Below are positions 26,683-36,532 of a stretch of 64,000 nucleotides of DNA, piece by piece. Source of the DNA: Thermosynechococcus sp. HN-54 (GTDB taxonomy: Bacteria; Cyanobacteriota; Cyanobacteriia; Thermosynechococcales; Thermosynechococcaceae); the NCBI RefSeq assembly GCF_023650955.1, contig NZ_CP098039.1, positions 558,001-622,000 on the forward strand, in the 5' to 3' direction. Each line of letters opens with the position of its first letter. Position 1 is the first letter of the stretch. The notes beneath the pieces were generated by a model. It was not told the DNA's origin and made no database searches. It was given only the letters and a program-made list of their open reading frames with translations. Made by a program: the position numbers and the translations under genes.

Positions 26683-29292
26683 TTATCCGCTGAGCGTCAC
26701 TACAGCAGCAGGACGACCTGCAAGCAGTTGGGTCACCGTTTGCAATAACCCTTGGGGTTGAAAGGGCTTGGTAATGTAACCATTGGCACCCAGTTGAAAG
26801 GCTTTTTGGCGGTGGGTGTCCCCTCCCCGTGACGTTAACATTGCGACCGGTAAATGGCGTAAGCGCCCCGAAAGACGAATCGCCTCTAGCAAACCATAGC
26901 CATCGAGGCGGGGCATCTCGATATCGGTGATCACAAGGGACACCTGATCCCCTTGGCCAAGGAGAAAATCCAATGCTTCCTTGCCATCGCGGCATTGCAC
27001 GACATCGTAGCCCGCCTGCCGCAGCACACGATCCAAGAGCCGTCGCACAGCAATCGAATCATCAACAATCAGCACTTGGGGTATGGTGCGCTGCCGAGCT
27101 GTGGCTGTCACTAGGGAGGCCGGTACCTCCATGGGCGTGAGCAGCACTGTAAAGTTGTCGGGAGCCAGAACTGGCGCCACTTCACCGCTTCCCAGAACCG
27201 TACACCCCATGATGTAGGGGGGCACAGGTACCGTTTGATCAAAGGGTTTGACCACCAGCTCTCGCTCGGCAATGAGGTAGTTCACTGCCAAGGCCACCGC
27301 CTGACCGGCGACATCCACAACCACACCCACACCAAGGGGCTGGTTTGGGGCACTCAGGGGACGCTGATAGGGCAAGAATTGATGCAGTGGATACAAGGGG
27401 ATAGATTGTCCTTGCCACTCAATGGTGGCGCTGGGGTGGCGAATATCTGTGTATTCCTTCAGGGCAATGACTTCGCGGATACTCAGATCTGGGATGGCCA
27501 AGGTTAGCTCCCCGACTTGACACAGCACCATGGGCAGCAGACTGAGCGTCAAGGGGAGAGTAAGCGTAAAGGTCGTTCCCCGCTGGGGTTCAGTACTAAT
27601 CTGAAGGCGCCCCCGCGATCGCTGGACTTGCTCGCGCACCACATCCAATCCCACCCCCCGACCGGAAAGATGACTCACCTGCTTGGCGGTTGAAAACCCC
27701 GGTACGAAGAGAAATTCCAAAATCTGCTCGCAGCTCAGGTGGGGAACTTTTTCGGGAGAGCAGAGCTTGAGTTCAACGGCCTTTTGGCTGACACGTTGGA
27801 GATCAATCCCCCGACCATCATCGGCTACCTGAATTTCCACGGCATTCCCCCACAGTCGTGCTCGTAGCCAAATCGTTCCAGTGGGGGACTTCCCCAATTG
27901 TTGCCGCTCTTGGGGAAGCTCAAGGCCATGGTCAAAGGCATTGCGCACGAGATGGGTCAAGGGTGCCTTGAGTTGCTGCAAAATCACTTGATCCACAAGG
28001 GTATCGCCCCCCTCAATCACCAGTTGAACCAGTTTATGGTGGCGATCGCCCAAGGTTTGCACAGCGGTCACAAACTTTTCTGCCAGTTGCCGAAAGGGCA
28101 CCAAGCGGGAATTTGTCAGTTCACCGTACAGACTGTTTAAGTGCTGGCGGTTGAGATCAAGGGCTTCTTGGAGATCGCGGTTGAGCAGATCAATATCAGC
28201 GCCTGTCTCCTGAATCCGCACCAGCAATTCTTGAAAATCTTGGAGCGCGGTGTGCAGTTCTGTGTAGCGGTCAAATTGCAGGGCATCAAAGTCACTATGA
28301 CCATTCGCAGCTAAACCTCGACTCCCAAGGGGGGTGGCCAAGCGATCGTAGCAGGTCTGCACCTGATCGCGAATGGGGCGAAATTGCTCAAGGCGGTGCT
28401 TAAGTTCGCGATTGGCACGCAAAAATTGCTGTTGATAGAGGGTGAGGCGCTCTTGGCCAATGAGCAATTCACTGACGGTGTTGCCTAAGCGTTCCAGCTT
28501 ACTGACAGGAATCCGCAGGTAATTGTCTTCTAAGGGCGCTGTCTCAGGAACTGCAGGGGGGGTAGGGGTCGGTAACTTGGCTAGTTCTGCCTGCTGCAAT
28601 TGCCGAAACTCAGTGACAACGGCGGGCACTAATTCCCCAAGGGGCAAATCCGCTGCGAGCTTCGGTAATTCTGCAGCCAGTTGCTGCAACCAAGGAATGG
28701 CGTACTGCTCCGCGAGGGTTTGGGTGGTGCCAATCAGGTGGGCTAAGGCAGTCTCCCGCTCGGCATCCGTGGCACTTGCCTCTAGAGTCTGTAGGGATTC
28801 CTCAAGGGTCTGGGTCAAAGCGGTGCGTAAATCGGGAGCAGCAGGGGTGGCTGCTGAGGGTGCTGAGACTGTTCCTAGGAGTTCTGTCAGTGCCTCAAGG
28901 AGGGCTTGGTAAAGCGGTGTGGGCATTAGGGAATGGTTTTGTTTGGCTGCCGCGAGGAGTTCTTGAGCTTGTTCAATACCCTGCACTAGGAGCCTGTGGG
29001 CACGGGGGCGATCCCCCATGCGACCCTCTTTGAGGGCTTCCAGAACATCCTCTAGGCGATGGCACAAGCCCTGTAGCTCACTGAGTTGGGCAATCCCAGC
29101 CCCTCCCTTGAGGGAATGCGCCGCCCGCATCAGGGTGTTGTAATCCTCAGCCGTATAGTGACGCTCAGGATCAGTCGCGACCTGCTCTGCCCATTGTTCG
29201 AGAAGTAGTAAATACTCCGGCGCATCCTCGTAAAGGAAGCAATGGCGTGCCTCTTGGGTAATGGCATCAAGGTCGGCAGCATTGAGGGTCAT
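26683..29292 (-). CDS. CheA-type hybrid histidine kinase with receiver
   Basis: An 869-residue kinase that relays signals from the MCP. Domains in order: Hpt with phospho-accepting H59 (AAHSLKGGAG); a linker; the dimerisation helices; the HATPase (VRNAFDHGLE, VADDGRGID, GRGVGLDVV); a CheW-like domain; and a C-terminal receiver with acceptor Asp in LVITDIEMPRLDGY and Lys in ITKPF. It ends the five-gene operon, 13 bases after the MCP gene. By order and architecture it matches PixL/PilL-like kinases of cyanobacterial phototaxis and pilus systems. Confidence 0.93.
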   Translation of the reverse strand: MTLNAADLDAITQEARHCFLYEDAPEYLLLLEQWAEQVATDPERHYTAEDYNTLMRAAHSLKGGAGIAQLSELQGLCHRLEDVLEALKEGRMGDRPRAHRLLVQGIEQAQELLAAAKQNHSLMPTPLYQALLEALTELLGTVSAPSAATPAAPDLRTALTQTLEESLQTLEASATDAERETALAHLIGTTQTLAEQYAIPWLQQLAAELPKLAADLPLGELVPAVVTEFRQLQQAELAKLPTPTPPAVPETAPLEDNYLRIPVSKLERLGNTVSELLIGQERLTLYQQQFLRANRELKHRLEQFRPIRDQVQTCYDRLATPLGSRGLAANGHSDFDALQFDRYTELHTALQDFQELLVRIQETGADIDLLNRDLQEALDLNRQHLNSLYGELTNSRLVPFRQLAEKFVTAVQTLGDRHHKLVQLVIEGGDTLVDQVILQQLKAPLTHLVRNAFDHGLELPQERQQLGKSPTGTIWLRARLWGNAVEIQVADDGRGIDLQRVSQKAVELKLCSPEKVPHLSCEQILEFLFVPGFSTAKQVSHLSGRGVGLDVVREQVQRSRGRLQISTEPQRGTTFTLTLPLTLSLLPMVLCQVGELTLAIPDLSIREVIALKEYTDIRHPSATIEWQGQSIPLYPLHQFLPYQRPLSAPNQPLGVGVVVDVAGQAVALAVNYLIAERELVVKPFDQTVPVPPYIMGCTVLGSGEVAPVLAPDNFTVLLTPMEVPASLVTATARQRTIPQVLIVDDSIAVRRLLDRVLRQAGYDVVQCRDGKEALDFLLGQGDQVSLVITDIEMPRLDGYGLLEAIRLSGRLRHLPVAMLTSRGGDTHRQKAFQLGANGYITKPFQPQGLLQTVTQLLAGRPAAVVTLSG

Positions 29293-29305
29293 AGACTACC
29301 CACCC

Positions 29306-30868
29306 TTAAGCATCCACACGGAACCGCGATACAGAGGCTTGCAGTTCTGCGGCAACAGCCACTAGGCTTTCCATAGCATCCACCACAGCAGCAGCGGCTG
29401 AAGTTGTTGTTTGTGCCATCTGGGCAACCCCCTGCATAATCTGCGTCACTTCTGCGGCCGTGGACGTTTGGGAAGCAGTACGCTCAGAAATCATTTGCAG
29501 CCGTGAATCAATCTGCTGGTTGAGGCGAGCGAGTCCCTGTAATGTTGCTTTGGTTTGACTCACCAACTGGGTGCCCTTGACCACCTGCGCCGTACTGCCC
29601 TCCATTTCCTGAAGCACCTCAGCCGTCTCCTGCTGAATCCCCGTCACCAACTGCTCAATATCCCGCGCTGAATCGGTCACCCGCTCGGCCAAGCGGCGCA
29701 CCTCATCGGCCACCACCCGAAAGCCTTGGCCATGTTCCCCGGCGCGTGCGGCTTCAATCGAGGCATTAAAGGCCAAAAGGTTGGTTTTCTCAGAGATGCT
29801 GGAGATGATGTTGATGATTTTGGAGATCTCTTGGGAGGATTCAGCGAGGCGTTTCATTTTCTTGGCGGTGTCGGCCACACTGAGGCGGATATTTTCCATA
29901 CTCTCCACGGTGGTGTCCATGGTTGCATCCCCCAATTGGGCTGCCGTCAACCCCTCCGCGGCGATCGCGGCTGCTTCTTGGGCAGAATTGGCGACTGCTT
30001 GCACTGAGGTGGCCATCCTCTCAACCGCTTCTACGCTGCGATCAATGTCGGCAGCTTGCTGGGTTGCCCCTGCCACAAGTCCGGCGATCGCCTCTTGGGT
30101 GGTTTGGGCAGCGGCCTGGACTTGGTTGGCAGCGGTCTGGACTTGCACGACAATTTGCCGCAAACTGCGTACCGTGGCATTGAAGGCATCGGCAATGGAT
30201 CCCATTTCCCCTTCGTCCACCTTGGCGCGGACGGTGAGGTCTCCCCGCTGTGCCCCTTCAATATCCAACAGTAGGTTAATTACCGCCTCCTGCATTTTCA
30301 TCCGCTCTTGGCGCTGCCGCTGTATCTCTGCTTGGCGTTGGGTTTCAAGAGTTTGGATCTGGTCTTGCTGCTGTTGCAGTTGCGCCACCAAGGCAGCAAT
30401 CCCTTGGCCAATGGCTGCTAGTTGGGGATCGCTGAACTCGGGCAAGGGTGTGTCCCACTGTTGCTGATGGAGTTGTCCAAGCCAAGCCTCTAGCGTATGC
30501 AACCCTTGCCGCAGCTGTTTGATTTGGCCACGCCCCAAGGGGATGGGCGTCGGCACAGGCGGAGGACTCGGCGGCGGGGGGGCTGGTATCGGTTGGACAG
30601 TAGGGCTTCCCTGCAACAAAGCCAAGGCATTGCGGGCACTTTGGCCAAAAATTCCCTGATCCGCATCGGCGATCGCCTGATAGAGGGCTTCAGCGGCGCC
30701 AATCTCACCGGCTTGCTCTAAAGCGGTGGCCAAGGATAACTGTAGCAAACGATCCGTTGGCTCCTCCTCAAGCAGAGCACGCAGGGTCGGGATATCCTGA
30801 GTGAGAATGGCATTGAAGTAGCGATCGCTCAGGGAGGTGGTGGGGGTAGAATTCGCAAGGGAGGTCAT
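29306..30868 (-). CDS. Soluble methyl-accepting chemotaxis protein
   Basis: A 520-residue receptor. There is no membrane helix. The N-terminus (1-90) looks like a short TPR-type helical unit, followed by a Pro-rich linker ([16 protein letters not shown]), a coiled coil, a HAMP-like stretch ([33 protein letters not shown]) and a full MCP signalling domain with the hairpin tip [36 protein letters not shown]. It resembles the signalling half of PilJ, but lacks a membrane or GAF photosensory input. The ATG overlaps the CheW stop by four bases. Confidence 0.92.
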   Translation of the reverse strand: MTSLANSTPTTSLSDRYFNAILTQDIPTLRALLEEEPTDRLLQLSLATALEQAGEIGAAEALYQAIADADQGIFGQSARNALALLQGSPTVQPIPAPPPPSPPPVPTPIPLGRGQIKQLRQGLHTLEAWLGQLHQQQWDTPLPEFSDPQLAAIGQGIAALVAQLQQQQDQIQTLETQRQAEIQRQRQERMKMQEAVINLLLDIEGAQRGDLTVRAKVDEGEMGSIADAFNATVRSLRQIVVQVQTAANQVQAAAQTTQEAIAGLVAGATQQAADIDRSVEAVERMATSVQAVANSAQEAAAIAAEGLTAAQLGDATMDTTVESMENIRLSVADTAKKMKRLAESSQEISKIINIISSISEKTNLLAFNASIEAARAGEHGQGFRVVADEVRRLAERVTDSARDIEQLVTGIQQETAEVLQEMEGSTAQVVKGTQLVSQTKATLQGLARLNQQIDSRLQMISERTASQTSTAAEVTQIMQGVAQMAQTTTSAAAAVVDAMESLVAVAAELQASVSRFRVDA

Positions 30869-31362
30869 AGGGCAGAGGAGGGTGAACGGGCTATACTTGC
30901 AAAAATGGCCTCAACATTCAATAGTAAAATCGGTACACGATCAAACTGCACAAACCCCTGCAAGTACTGCTGCACCTGCCGTTGAAGTCGCTGGGGCACG
31001 GGCTGCTGCTTTTCGGGCGGAACATGGATGATCCCCCGCAGTTGACTGACGACACAGGCGAGTTGACGCGGCGATGATCTGTCCGTGTCTCGCATGACTA
31101 GTGCCGTCCAACGTTGGTGGGGCGATCGCCCCCAATCATGCTGCACCCCCAGCAATTGCAATAGGTCGAGCATCCATAATAACCGCCCCCGCTGGTTACT
31201 AATGCCCAAAAGGGCAGCTGAAACCCCCGGCATCAGACAAATATCCCGTGGCTCTAGGCTAAAGACCTCAGCGGTTTGCTCAAGGGGAATCGCTACATTC
31301 ACCCGTCGGGGAAGCTCCACATGAAAGTATTCTTGAATTGCCGGCGTACTCACAGGCATCAT
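30865..31362 (-). CDS. CheW-like coupling protein
   Basis: A 165-residue CheW-fold protein that couples the MCP to the CheA kinase. The [27 protein letters not shown] stretch and the [19 protein letters not shown] strand are typical. It corresponds by position to PixI/PilI of related operons. It overlaps the MCP gene by ATGA and follows the CheY gene by 19 bases. Confidence 0.88.
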   Translation of the reverse strand: MMPVSTPAIQEYFHVELPRRVNVAIPLEQTAEVFSLEPRDICLMPGVSAALLGISNQRGRLLWMLDLLQLLGVQHDWGRSPHQRWTALVMRDTDRSSPRQLACVVSQLRGIIHVPPEKQQPVPQRLQRQVQQYLQGFVQFDRVPILLLNVEAIFASIARSPSSAL

Positions 31363-31381
31363 TTCAAATTAGGACTTCAAA

Positions 31382-31756
31382 TTAAGACAGCGGCGGTAGG
31401 TATTCGTTGATGGTTTCAATCAACTCTTCGGGTTCAAAGGGCTTGGTAATGTAGGCATTGCCCCCCTGACGCAATGCCCAGAATCGATCAAAGTCCTGAT
31501 CCTTAGAAGAGCAAAAGATAATCGGTACTGTCTTGAGGAGGGGGTTTGCCCGCACTTCCCGACACAGTTCCAAACCATTGACGCCGGGCATCACAATATC
31601 AAGCACAATCAAATCGGGGGGCTGATGACTGGCCAACCATTCCATTGCTTTTTCTGCTGTTTCCGCCACGTGGGTTTGGTGTCCCAATTTCTCTAAAATT
31701 GAGACAATCATGGTTTGCTCTGTGCGGGAATCCTCAACGACTAGCACCTGCTTCAT
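31382..31756 (-). CDS. CheY/PilH-like single-domain response regulator
   Basis: A 124-residue receiver: acidic pocket E8-D9 (VVEDSR), phospho-acceptor in LIVLDIVMPGVNG, and the conserved Lys in ITKPFEPEEL. No output domain. It probably acts as a diffusible output or phosphate sink of the operon, as PixH/PilH do. It overlaps the upstream regulator gene by four bases. Confidence 0.92.
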   Translation of the reverse strand: MKQVLVVEDSRTEQTMIVSILEKLGHQTHVAETAEKAMEWLASHQPPDLIVLDIVMPGVNGLELCREVRANPLLKTVPIIFCSSKDQDFDRFWALRQGGNAYITKPFEPEELIETINEYLPPLS

Positions 31757-32898
31757 GAATGACTCTCCATCGCCGCAGTCTGGGTAAATCGCTCTGCTAA
31801 CGATAGTAACTCCTGTGGGGTAAAGGGCTTCGTTAAATAATCCGTTGCACCCACCATGCGTGCCCGAATCCGATCCACTAACCCATCGCGCCCTGTGAGC
31901 ATGACCACTGGCACATCCTTAAGGGTTTCCGTCTGCCGCAGCTGACGGCACAGCTCGTAGCCATCCATTTCTGGCATCGAGATATCCATCAAGACTAAGT
32001 TAGGCTTGGTGTCATTGAGGGCACTCAGGGCATGGGTCGGCTCCATCAAGCCCAGTACCCGATAACCACAGGTCTCCAAAATGAGGCGGACGTTGCGCTG
32101 AATGGTGCGACTGTCGTCAATACAGGCGACAATGGGACGGGTATCACTAGTGGGCGCATTGTAGGGATGCTGAGCAATCAACCCATTCACGAGGGCGGGT
32201 TGCAGTAACTGGGCAGTGGCGATCGCCTCCATGCGCAATTGAGTCGCCACCTCATAGAGTACAGGTGTCTGCTCCAAGAGTTGAGGCAATGCAGCGGCAA
32301 TATCGCCGCCATAATCCATCGGCCACAGATCAGCGGGAATTCGCTCAGTGGTGGTGAGCACCAGCCGTTGCAGCGGCGAGTTCAAATAGGTGCGCACCTG
32401 TACCGCTTGGGTAATGGCTTGCCGCAGGTGACTCAGGGTTTGCTTGATCGGCACACAGAGCACCAAGTGATCGAGACCCGCCACTCGCTCCACCCGCACT
32501 GAGGCTTGGGGCATGGCAAAGATATGAACCAGCGCTTCTTGACTAAAGAGAAAGAGCAGCTTACGCAGTTGGGGAAGGGTCAATTGCCCCTGTTGCCAAA
32601 GACGACAGAGATACTGATACTCCGTTTCATCGGCTGCCAATGTGGTGCTGAGTTGGGGGCAATAGCGTTGACACAGGTAGTTGAAGCGTTCCTGATGCCC
32701 GACAGTGCTATTGGCGTAATGCAGTTGACCATTGCCGACATAGAGGTTCCAGCCGATGGAGGAATCCTTCGGATCGGTAAAGGTTAAGTGACCGGAGAGG
32801 CGATCGCCAATCACCTTTTGGATCACTCGTGCGGGAAATGCCAATGCTTTGTCGCCCACTTGCGCTACTGAACTTGACGTAGGTGTACTCGTCGTCAT
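31753..32898 (-). CDS. PatA/PixG-type response regulator
   Basis: About 381 residues. The N-terminal two thirds form a DUF4388/PATAN-type domain (ARVIQKVIGDRLSGHLTFTDP, then QLHYANSTVGHQERFNYL), which in relatives binds partner proteins at the pilus motor. The C-terminus is a receiver with IDDSRTIQRN, phospho-acceptor in LVLMDISMPEMDGY and Lys in LTKPF. It is the first gene of the operon, as pixG is in Synechocystis. ATG 32898 is preferred over an in-frame start 11 codons upstream. Confidence 0.9.
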   Translation of the reverse strand: MTTSTPTSSSVAQVGDKALAFPARVIQKVIGDRLSGHLTFTDPKDSSIGWNLYVGNGQLHYANSTVGHQERFNYLCQRYCPQLSTTLAADETEYQYLCRLWQQGQLTLPQLRKLLFLFSQEALVHIFAMPQASVRVERVAGLDHLVLCVPIKQTLSHLRQAITQAVQVRTYLNSPLQRLVLTTTERIPADLWPMDYGGDIAAALPQLLEQTPVLYEVATQLRMEAIATAQLLQPALVNGLIAQHPYNAPTSDTRPIVACIDDSRTIQRNVRLILETCGYRVLGLMEPTHALSALNDTKPNLVLMDISMPEMDGYELCRQLRQTETLKDVPVVMLTGRDGLVDRIRARMVGATDYLTKPFTPQELLSLAERFTQTAAMESHS

Positions 32899-33459
32899 AG
32901 AAGTCGTACCTTTGACAATCTGATAAACCACCGACTCAGCAACAGAGAACTACTGCGTTGAAGAACTCGTAAATTTTTTGGCACTGTTTGTGTCAGAGAA
33001 TTACCAGTACCCAATATTCAAACTTTGAACTTGTTTCAAAAGCAGGCTGGTTTGCCGCTTTTTTCTTAAGATCGAATGCCCCAAAATTCACTGTATGATA
33101 GGCTGCTACTCCTTATGATGTGCAGCCTCACCTTCGAGGAGCGCTGTCGCTACTCCCATCCTTCGAATCATACCCCCTCCCAATCTGTCGATTTTTCAGT
33201 ATTTTTGCTGTAATCCTTATTCTAAGCCTCGCGTCCCGTTGGAAAATGTATTCTACTTAACGCTTTTTGTCTAGACACCTGACACATTATATTAAGGAAA
33301 ACAGTTGAGGCGGATTCTAAAAGGGGGGCTTGATAAGTGTTGCAAAAGAGGCAATACTGATTTGATTATCTGATAGTAACAATAGCATCTATTGTACATA
33401 AAAGGGCAAAATGGCTTCTTTTTGCCTCTGCAACGTCAGCACACCGTAGGTTCGTTTTG
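32899..33459. other. 561-bp intergenic region without a gene
   Basis: No convincing coding frame is present. It holds the candidate operon promoter at 33011-33039 and two hairpins. One is AGGCTGC with GCAGCCT at 33100-33128, loop of 15. The other is GGCAAAA with TTTTGCC at about 33404-33426, in the leader of the BASS transporter gene. Neither hairpin has a clear T-run on the relevant strand. The long AT-rich spacing separates divergent transcription units. Confidence 0.6.
33011..33039 (-). promoter_or_regulatory. Candidate promoter of the chemosensory operon, palindromic spacer
   Basis: On the minus strand TTGAAA (33034-33039) and TATTGG (33011-33016) are 17 bases apart. The spacer contains a perfect 6-1-6 inverted repeat, TTCAAA-C-TTTGAA (33017-33029), which could bind a regulator. 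The transcript would begin about 107 bases before the PatA-type gene. Confidence 0.4.
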
Positions 33460-34398
33460 ATGTCTCCCCTCGAATGGTTGACTAACTTATTTCCTCTCTG
33501 GGTGCTGCTTACGGCAATTGTGGCGCTGCTGTATCCACCCCTCTTTTTGTGGGTGAGTAGTGATCTCATTGTCTGGATCCTGATGATTGTCATGCTCGGT
33601 ATGGGGATCACCCTGACTTGGCAAGAGTTCCAAGCCGTAGGTCTGATGCCCCGCACCGTAGTCCTAGGCTTTGTCGCCCAGTACGTGATTATGCCAACTG
33701 CAGGATGGCTGGTTGCCCAGCTATACCAGTTACCCACCCCCTTTGCCGTGGGGCTGATTTTGGTGGCTTGCTGCCCCGGGGGGACGGCCTCGAATGTGGT
33801 GACGTTTATTGCGCGCGCCCATGTGGCGTTGTCAGTGGTCATGACGCTGTGCTCAACGCTGGCAGCGATTATTTTGACCCCCCTGTTAACCAAGCTCTTG
33901 GCGGGTCAATATGTCGAAGTCAATGCACTCCAGTTATTCTGGGGAACGGTACAGGTGGTGTTGCTGCCGATTCTCGTCGGCTTAGCTTTGAACACCAAAG
34001 CGCCCAACTTGGTGAAAAAAGTACTCCCCATTTCTCCCTTTGTTTCAGTGTTGGGTATTTGTGTCATTTGCGGTGGCGTGTTTGCGGCGAGTGCCAAGGC
34101 GATTCTCAGTCATGGTTTGCAACTGTTGGCAGCCGTTGTTTCCCTCCACAGTTTGGGCTTCCTCGGCGGTTATTACCTCGCACGAGCAGTGGGCTATTCG
34201 GAACGCACCTGTCGGACGATCGCCATCGAGGTGGGCATGCAAAACTCTGGGTTAGGAGTGGCGCTGGCGCGGCAAGCCTTTGCGAATCCGCTTACCGCAG
34301 TACCCTGTGCAATTTCTGGGGTTGTTCATTCCCTGATGGGTAGTCTCTTGGCAGGTATTTGGCGGTGGCAGCAGGGAGCAGCAGTTCCCAAAATTTGA
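33460..34398 (+). CDS. Bile acid:sodium symporter (BASS) family transporter
   Basis: A 312-residue protein with about ten hydrophobic helices. The family motifs MIVMLGMGITLTWQEF near the N-terminus, ACCPGGTASNVVTFIARAHVALSV in the middle and EVGMQNSGLGVALARQAF near the C-terminus are clear. In plants and cyanobacteria, members of this group move organic acids such as pyruvate with sodium; the substrate here is not evident. The ATG at 33460 starts right after an alternative TTG. Confidence 0.9.
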   Translation: MSPLEWLTNLFPLWVLLTAIVALLYPPLFLWVSSDLIVWILMIVMLGMGITLTWQEFQAVGLMPRTVVLGFVAQYVIMPTAGWLVAQLYQLPTPFAVGLILVACCPGGTASNVVTFIARAHVALSVVMTLCSTLAAIILTPLLTKLLAGQYVEVNALQLFWGTVQVVLLPILVGLALNTKAPNLVKKVLPISPFVSVLGICVICGGVFAASAKAILSHGLQLLAAVVSLHSLGFLGGYYLARAVGYSERTCRTIAIEVGMQNSGLGVALARQAFANPLTAVPCAISGVVHSLMGSLLAGIWRWQQGAAVPKI

Positions 34399-34445
34399 GG
34401 CTCCTTCACGATAGATTGAAAAATGTTTGCGCCCTGAGTATCGTC

Positions 34446-35777
34446 ATGACAGCTTCTTCTCCCGTGTCGACAACAACTGCCCCCTCATTCACCCCAGTGG
34501 CAATCCCCCGTCATGATCTCACAGTTCCTCTTTGGTTAGCGCTGGCGATCGCTGCTGTTGCCACAGTGATCCTTTACATTTTCTTTTTGCCGCTCCAAGG
34601 GACGTACATTGGCCAACTGCTGCTCAATCGCGGATGGACACAACCGGTGGCCGTCTTTTTTGCTTGGATCGTCTTGGTGTTTACGATTTTGAAGGCGATC
34701 GCCCTCTTTCAGCAAGCACCCAGTCTGCGGCAAATCTGGATCCCCGCCAACTATCCCTTCATCTCGATGCGGGATATTTTGCAATTGCAGCAAACCCTTG
34801 CCCAACGGCGGACGCTGCTGCCCAATCGCTGTGCCCGTGTTTTAGGAGTGTTTCTCAGTAGTGGCCAGCGAGAGATTGCCGTTGAAGCCGCCGCAGAAGA
34901 TAGTGGCAGTGCCGCAGCAGTCACCGATGCCTCCTATACGATTCCCCGTGTCCTAGTCTGGGCGATTCCCTTGTTGGGCTTTATTGGCACCGTGGTTGGG
35001 ATTAGCCAAGCGGTCAGTGGCTTTTCCAGTTTTTTGGAGACGGCTCAGGACGTGAACCAAATCAAGGAGGGGATTGGCGGTGTAACGACGGGGCTAGCGG
35101 TTGCCTTTGATACCACACTCGTGGCCTTGGTGCTGAGTGTTCTAGTCATGATCCCGATGGTGATTGTTGAGCGCTGGGAGAATAAGCTGCTGCTGCAAAT
35201 TGACACCTACATTAACGATCAACTGCTGCCCCGCCTCCCCGTTACGAATACGCCCGCAGGGGTGGATCGCGAAACTCTCCAAGAAGTGGTTCAGGAAACA
35301 ATTCGCGCGGAGTTGCCCACGGAGGAACGGCTACAACAACTGTTGGACAACTTAAATCAACTAGCCCGTGCCGTGGTCAGGGATCGACAGCAATTTGTGG
35401 CCACACTGGAGGAGCGTCAGCAACAGTCCATTGAGCAGTTTGAGCGCCTCGTGACCCAAATTCAGCACAGCCAAGGGGAACTACTGGCGCGTGTCAATCA
35501 GGAACAGACCGCCATTGCCCAGGAACTGCGGCAACAGAGCCAATACATTGCTCAACTCTTGGCTGAGAGCGATCGCACGCTGCAACAGCGGCTGCAACTT
35601 CTAGAGACGCTCCATCAAGCCTTGCAGGCGCTAGCGGATACCGGCAATTTGCAACTGCTGCTTGATAGCCTCAACCACACCTTGGCGAATCTGCAACCGG
35701 TGCTGCGACAATTGGCTCAACCCCGCCGTGTGACCCTTGTGGAGCAACCTAGCTCCTTGGAAGCGGCCGATCGCTAG
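34446..35777 (+). CDS. MotA/TolQ/ExbB-like proton-channel protein
   Basis: About 443 residues. Three or four membrane helices are seen (about residues 25-50, 65-90, 165-190, 210-235). The family core is IPLLGFIGTVVGISQAVSGF and GVTTGLAVAFDTTLVALVLSVLVMIP. A long Gln-rich coiled coil fills the C-terminal half (about 285-430), unusual for ExbB and closer to a cytoskeletal or tether-like extension. No ExbD/TolR partner is adjacent. ATG 34446 is preferred over an in-frame start 29 codons upstream. It is convergent with urtE, overlapping by four bases. Confidence 0.82.
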   Translation: MTASSPVSTTTAPSFTPVAIPRHDLTVPLWLALAIAAVATVILYIFFLPLQGTYIGQLLLNRGWTQPVAVFFAWIVLVFTILKAIALFQQAPSLRQIWIPANYPFISMRDILQLQQTLAQRRTLLPNRCARVLGVFLSSGQREIAVEAAAEDSGSAAAVTDASYTIPRVLVWAIPLLGFIGTVVGISQAVSGFSSFLETAQDVNQIKEGIGGVTTGLAVAFDTTLVALVLSVLVMIPMVIVERWENKLLLQIDTYINDQLLPRLPVTNTPAGVDRETLQEVVQETIRAELPTEERLQQLLDNLNQLARAVVRDRQQFVATLEERQQQSIEQFERLVTQIQHSQGELLARVNQEQTAIAQELRQQSQYIAQLLAESDRTLQQRLQLLETLHQALQALADTGNLQLLLDSLNHTLANLQPVLRQLAQPRRVTLVEQPSSLEAADR

Positions 35778-36532
35778 ACCGCGAGGAATCGTTGAATCAC
35801 TTCTTGACTGAGATCACTGGTGGGACCAGAGGCAACAATACCCCCCTTTTGCATCGCATAGTACCAGTCCGCCTCACGGACAAAGTGGAGGTGTTGCTCC
35901 ACTAGGAGGACAGAAAGGCCTCGGGCGGCAATAATGCGACGCACAGCTGCCTCAATCTCCAAGATAATAGAGGGTTGAATGCCTTCAGTGGGTTCATCCA
36001 AAAGGAGGAGTTTCGGTTGTCCCATCAGGGCGCGGGCGATCGCCAACTGCTGCTGCTGACCACCGCTTAAATCTCCTCCCATGCGGTAGAGCATTTTCTT
36101 CAGCACAGGAAATAGCTCAAAAATTTCCTCCGGAATCTCCTGTTTCCCCCTAACCCTTGACCGAGGACAAGCCTCCAAGCCGAGCAGCAGGTTTTCTTTG
36201 ACCGTCAATTGAGGAATGATTTCCCGACCTTGGGGCACATAGGCAATTCCCAACTTGGCGCGCTGATCAGGACGCAGAGGTAGCAGTGAAAAACCTTGAC
36301 AGTCCAGTTGACCACTGCGGGGCTTGAGCAGGCCAATAATGGTTTTCAAGAGAGTCGTTTTGCCGACACCATTGCGACCAATCAGGCACACCATTTTGCC
36401 AGTGGGCACACTCAGGTCAATGTCCCATAGGATGTGGCTTTCACCGTAATAGACATTGAGGCCACGAATGCGCAGCATCCAATCGGCATCTACCGCTGTT
36501 GTGGGGAGGGGATAGTGATCAACGGGGGTCAT
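35774..36532 (-). CDS. urtE: Urea ABC transporter ATP-binding protein UrtE
   Basis: A 252-residue ATPase with Walker A GRNGVGKTT, the LSGGQQQQLAIARAL signature and Walker B LLLLDEPTEGI. It belongs to the LivF-like class. With UrtD it powers urea uptake across the plasma membrane. The start overlaps the urtD stop by four bases, last gene of urtABCDE. Confidence 0.95.
   Translation of the reverse strand: MTPVDHYPLPTTAVDADWMLRIRGLNVYYGESHILWDIDLSVPTGKMVCLIGRNGVGKTTLLKTIIGLLKPRSGQLDCQGFSLLPLRPDQRAKLGIAYVPQGREIIPQLTVKENLLLGLEACPRSRVRGKQEIPEEIFELFPVLKKMLYRMGGDLSGGQQQQLAIARALMGQPKLLLLDEPTEGIQPSIILEIEAAVRRIIAARGLSVLLVEQHLHFVREADWYYAMQKGGIVASGPTSDLSQEVIQRFLAV

Noticed and set aside
29781-30467. A 228-codon frame opposite the MCP gene
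   Set aside because: Antisense shadow of an Ala/Gln-rich coiled-coil gene.
33404-33426. GGCAAAA/TTTTGCC hairpin as a riboswitch before the BASS transporter
   Set aside because: One simple stem without further conserved structure; kept only as a note on the intergenic region.
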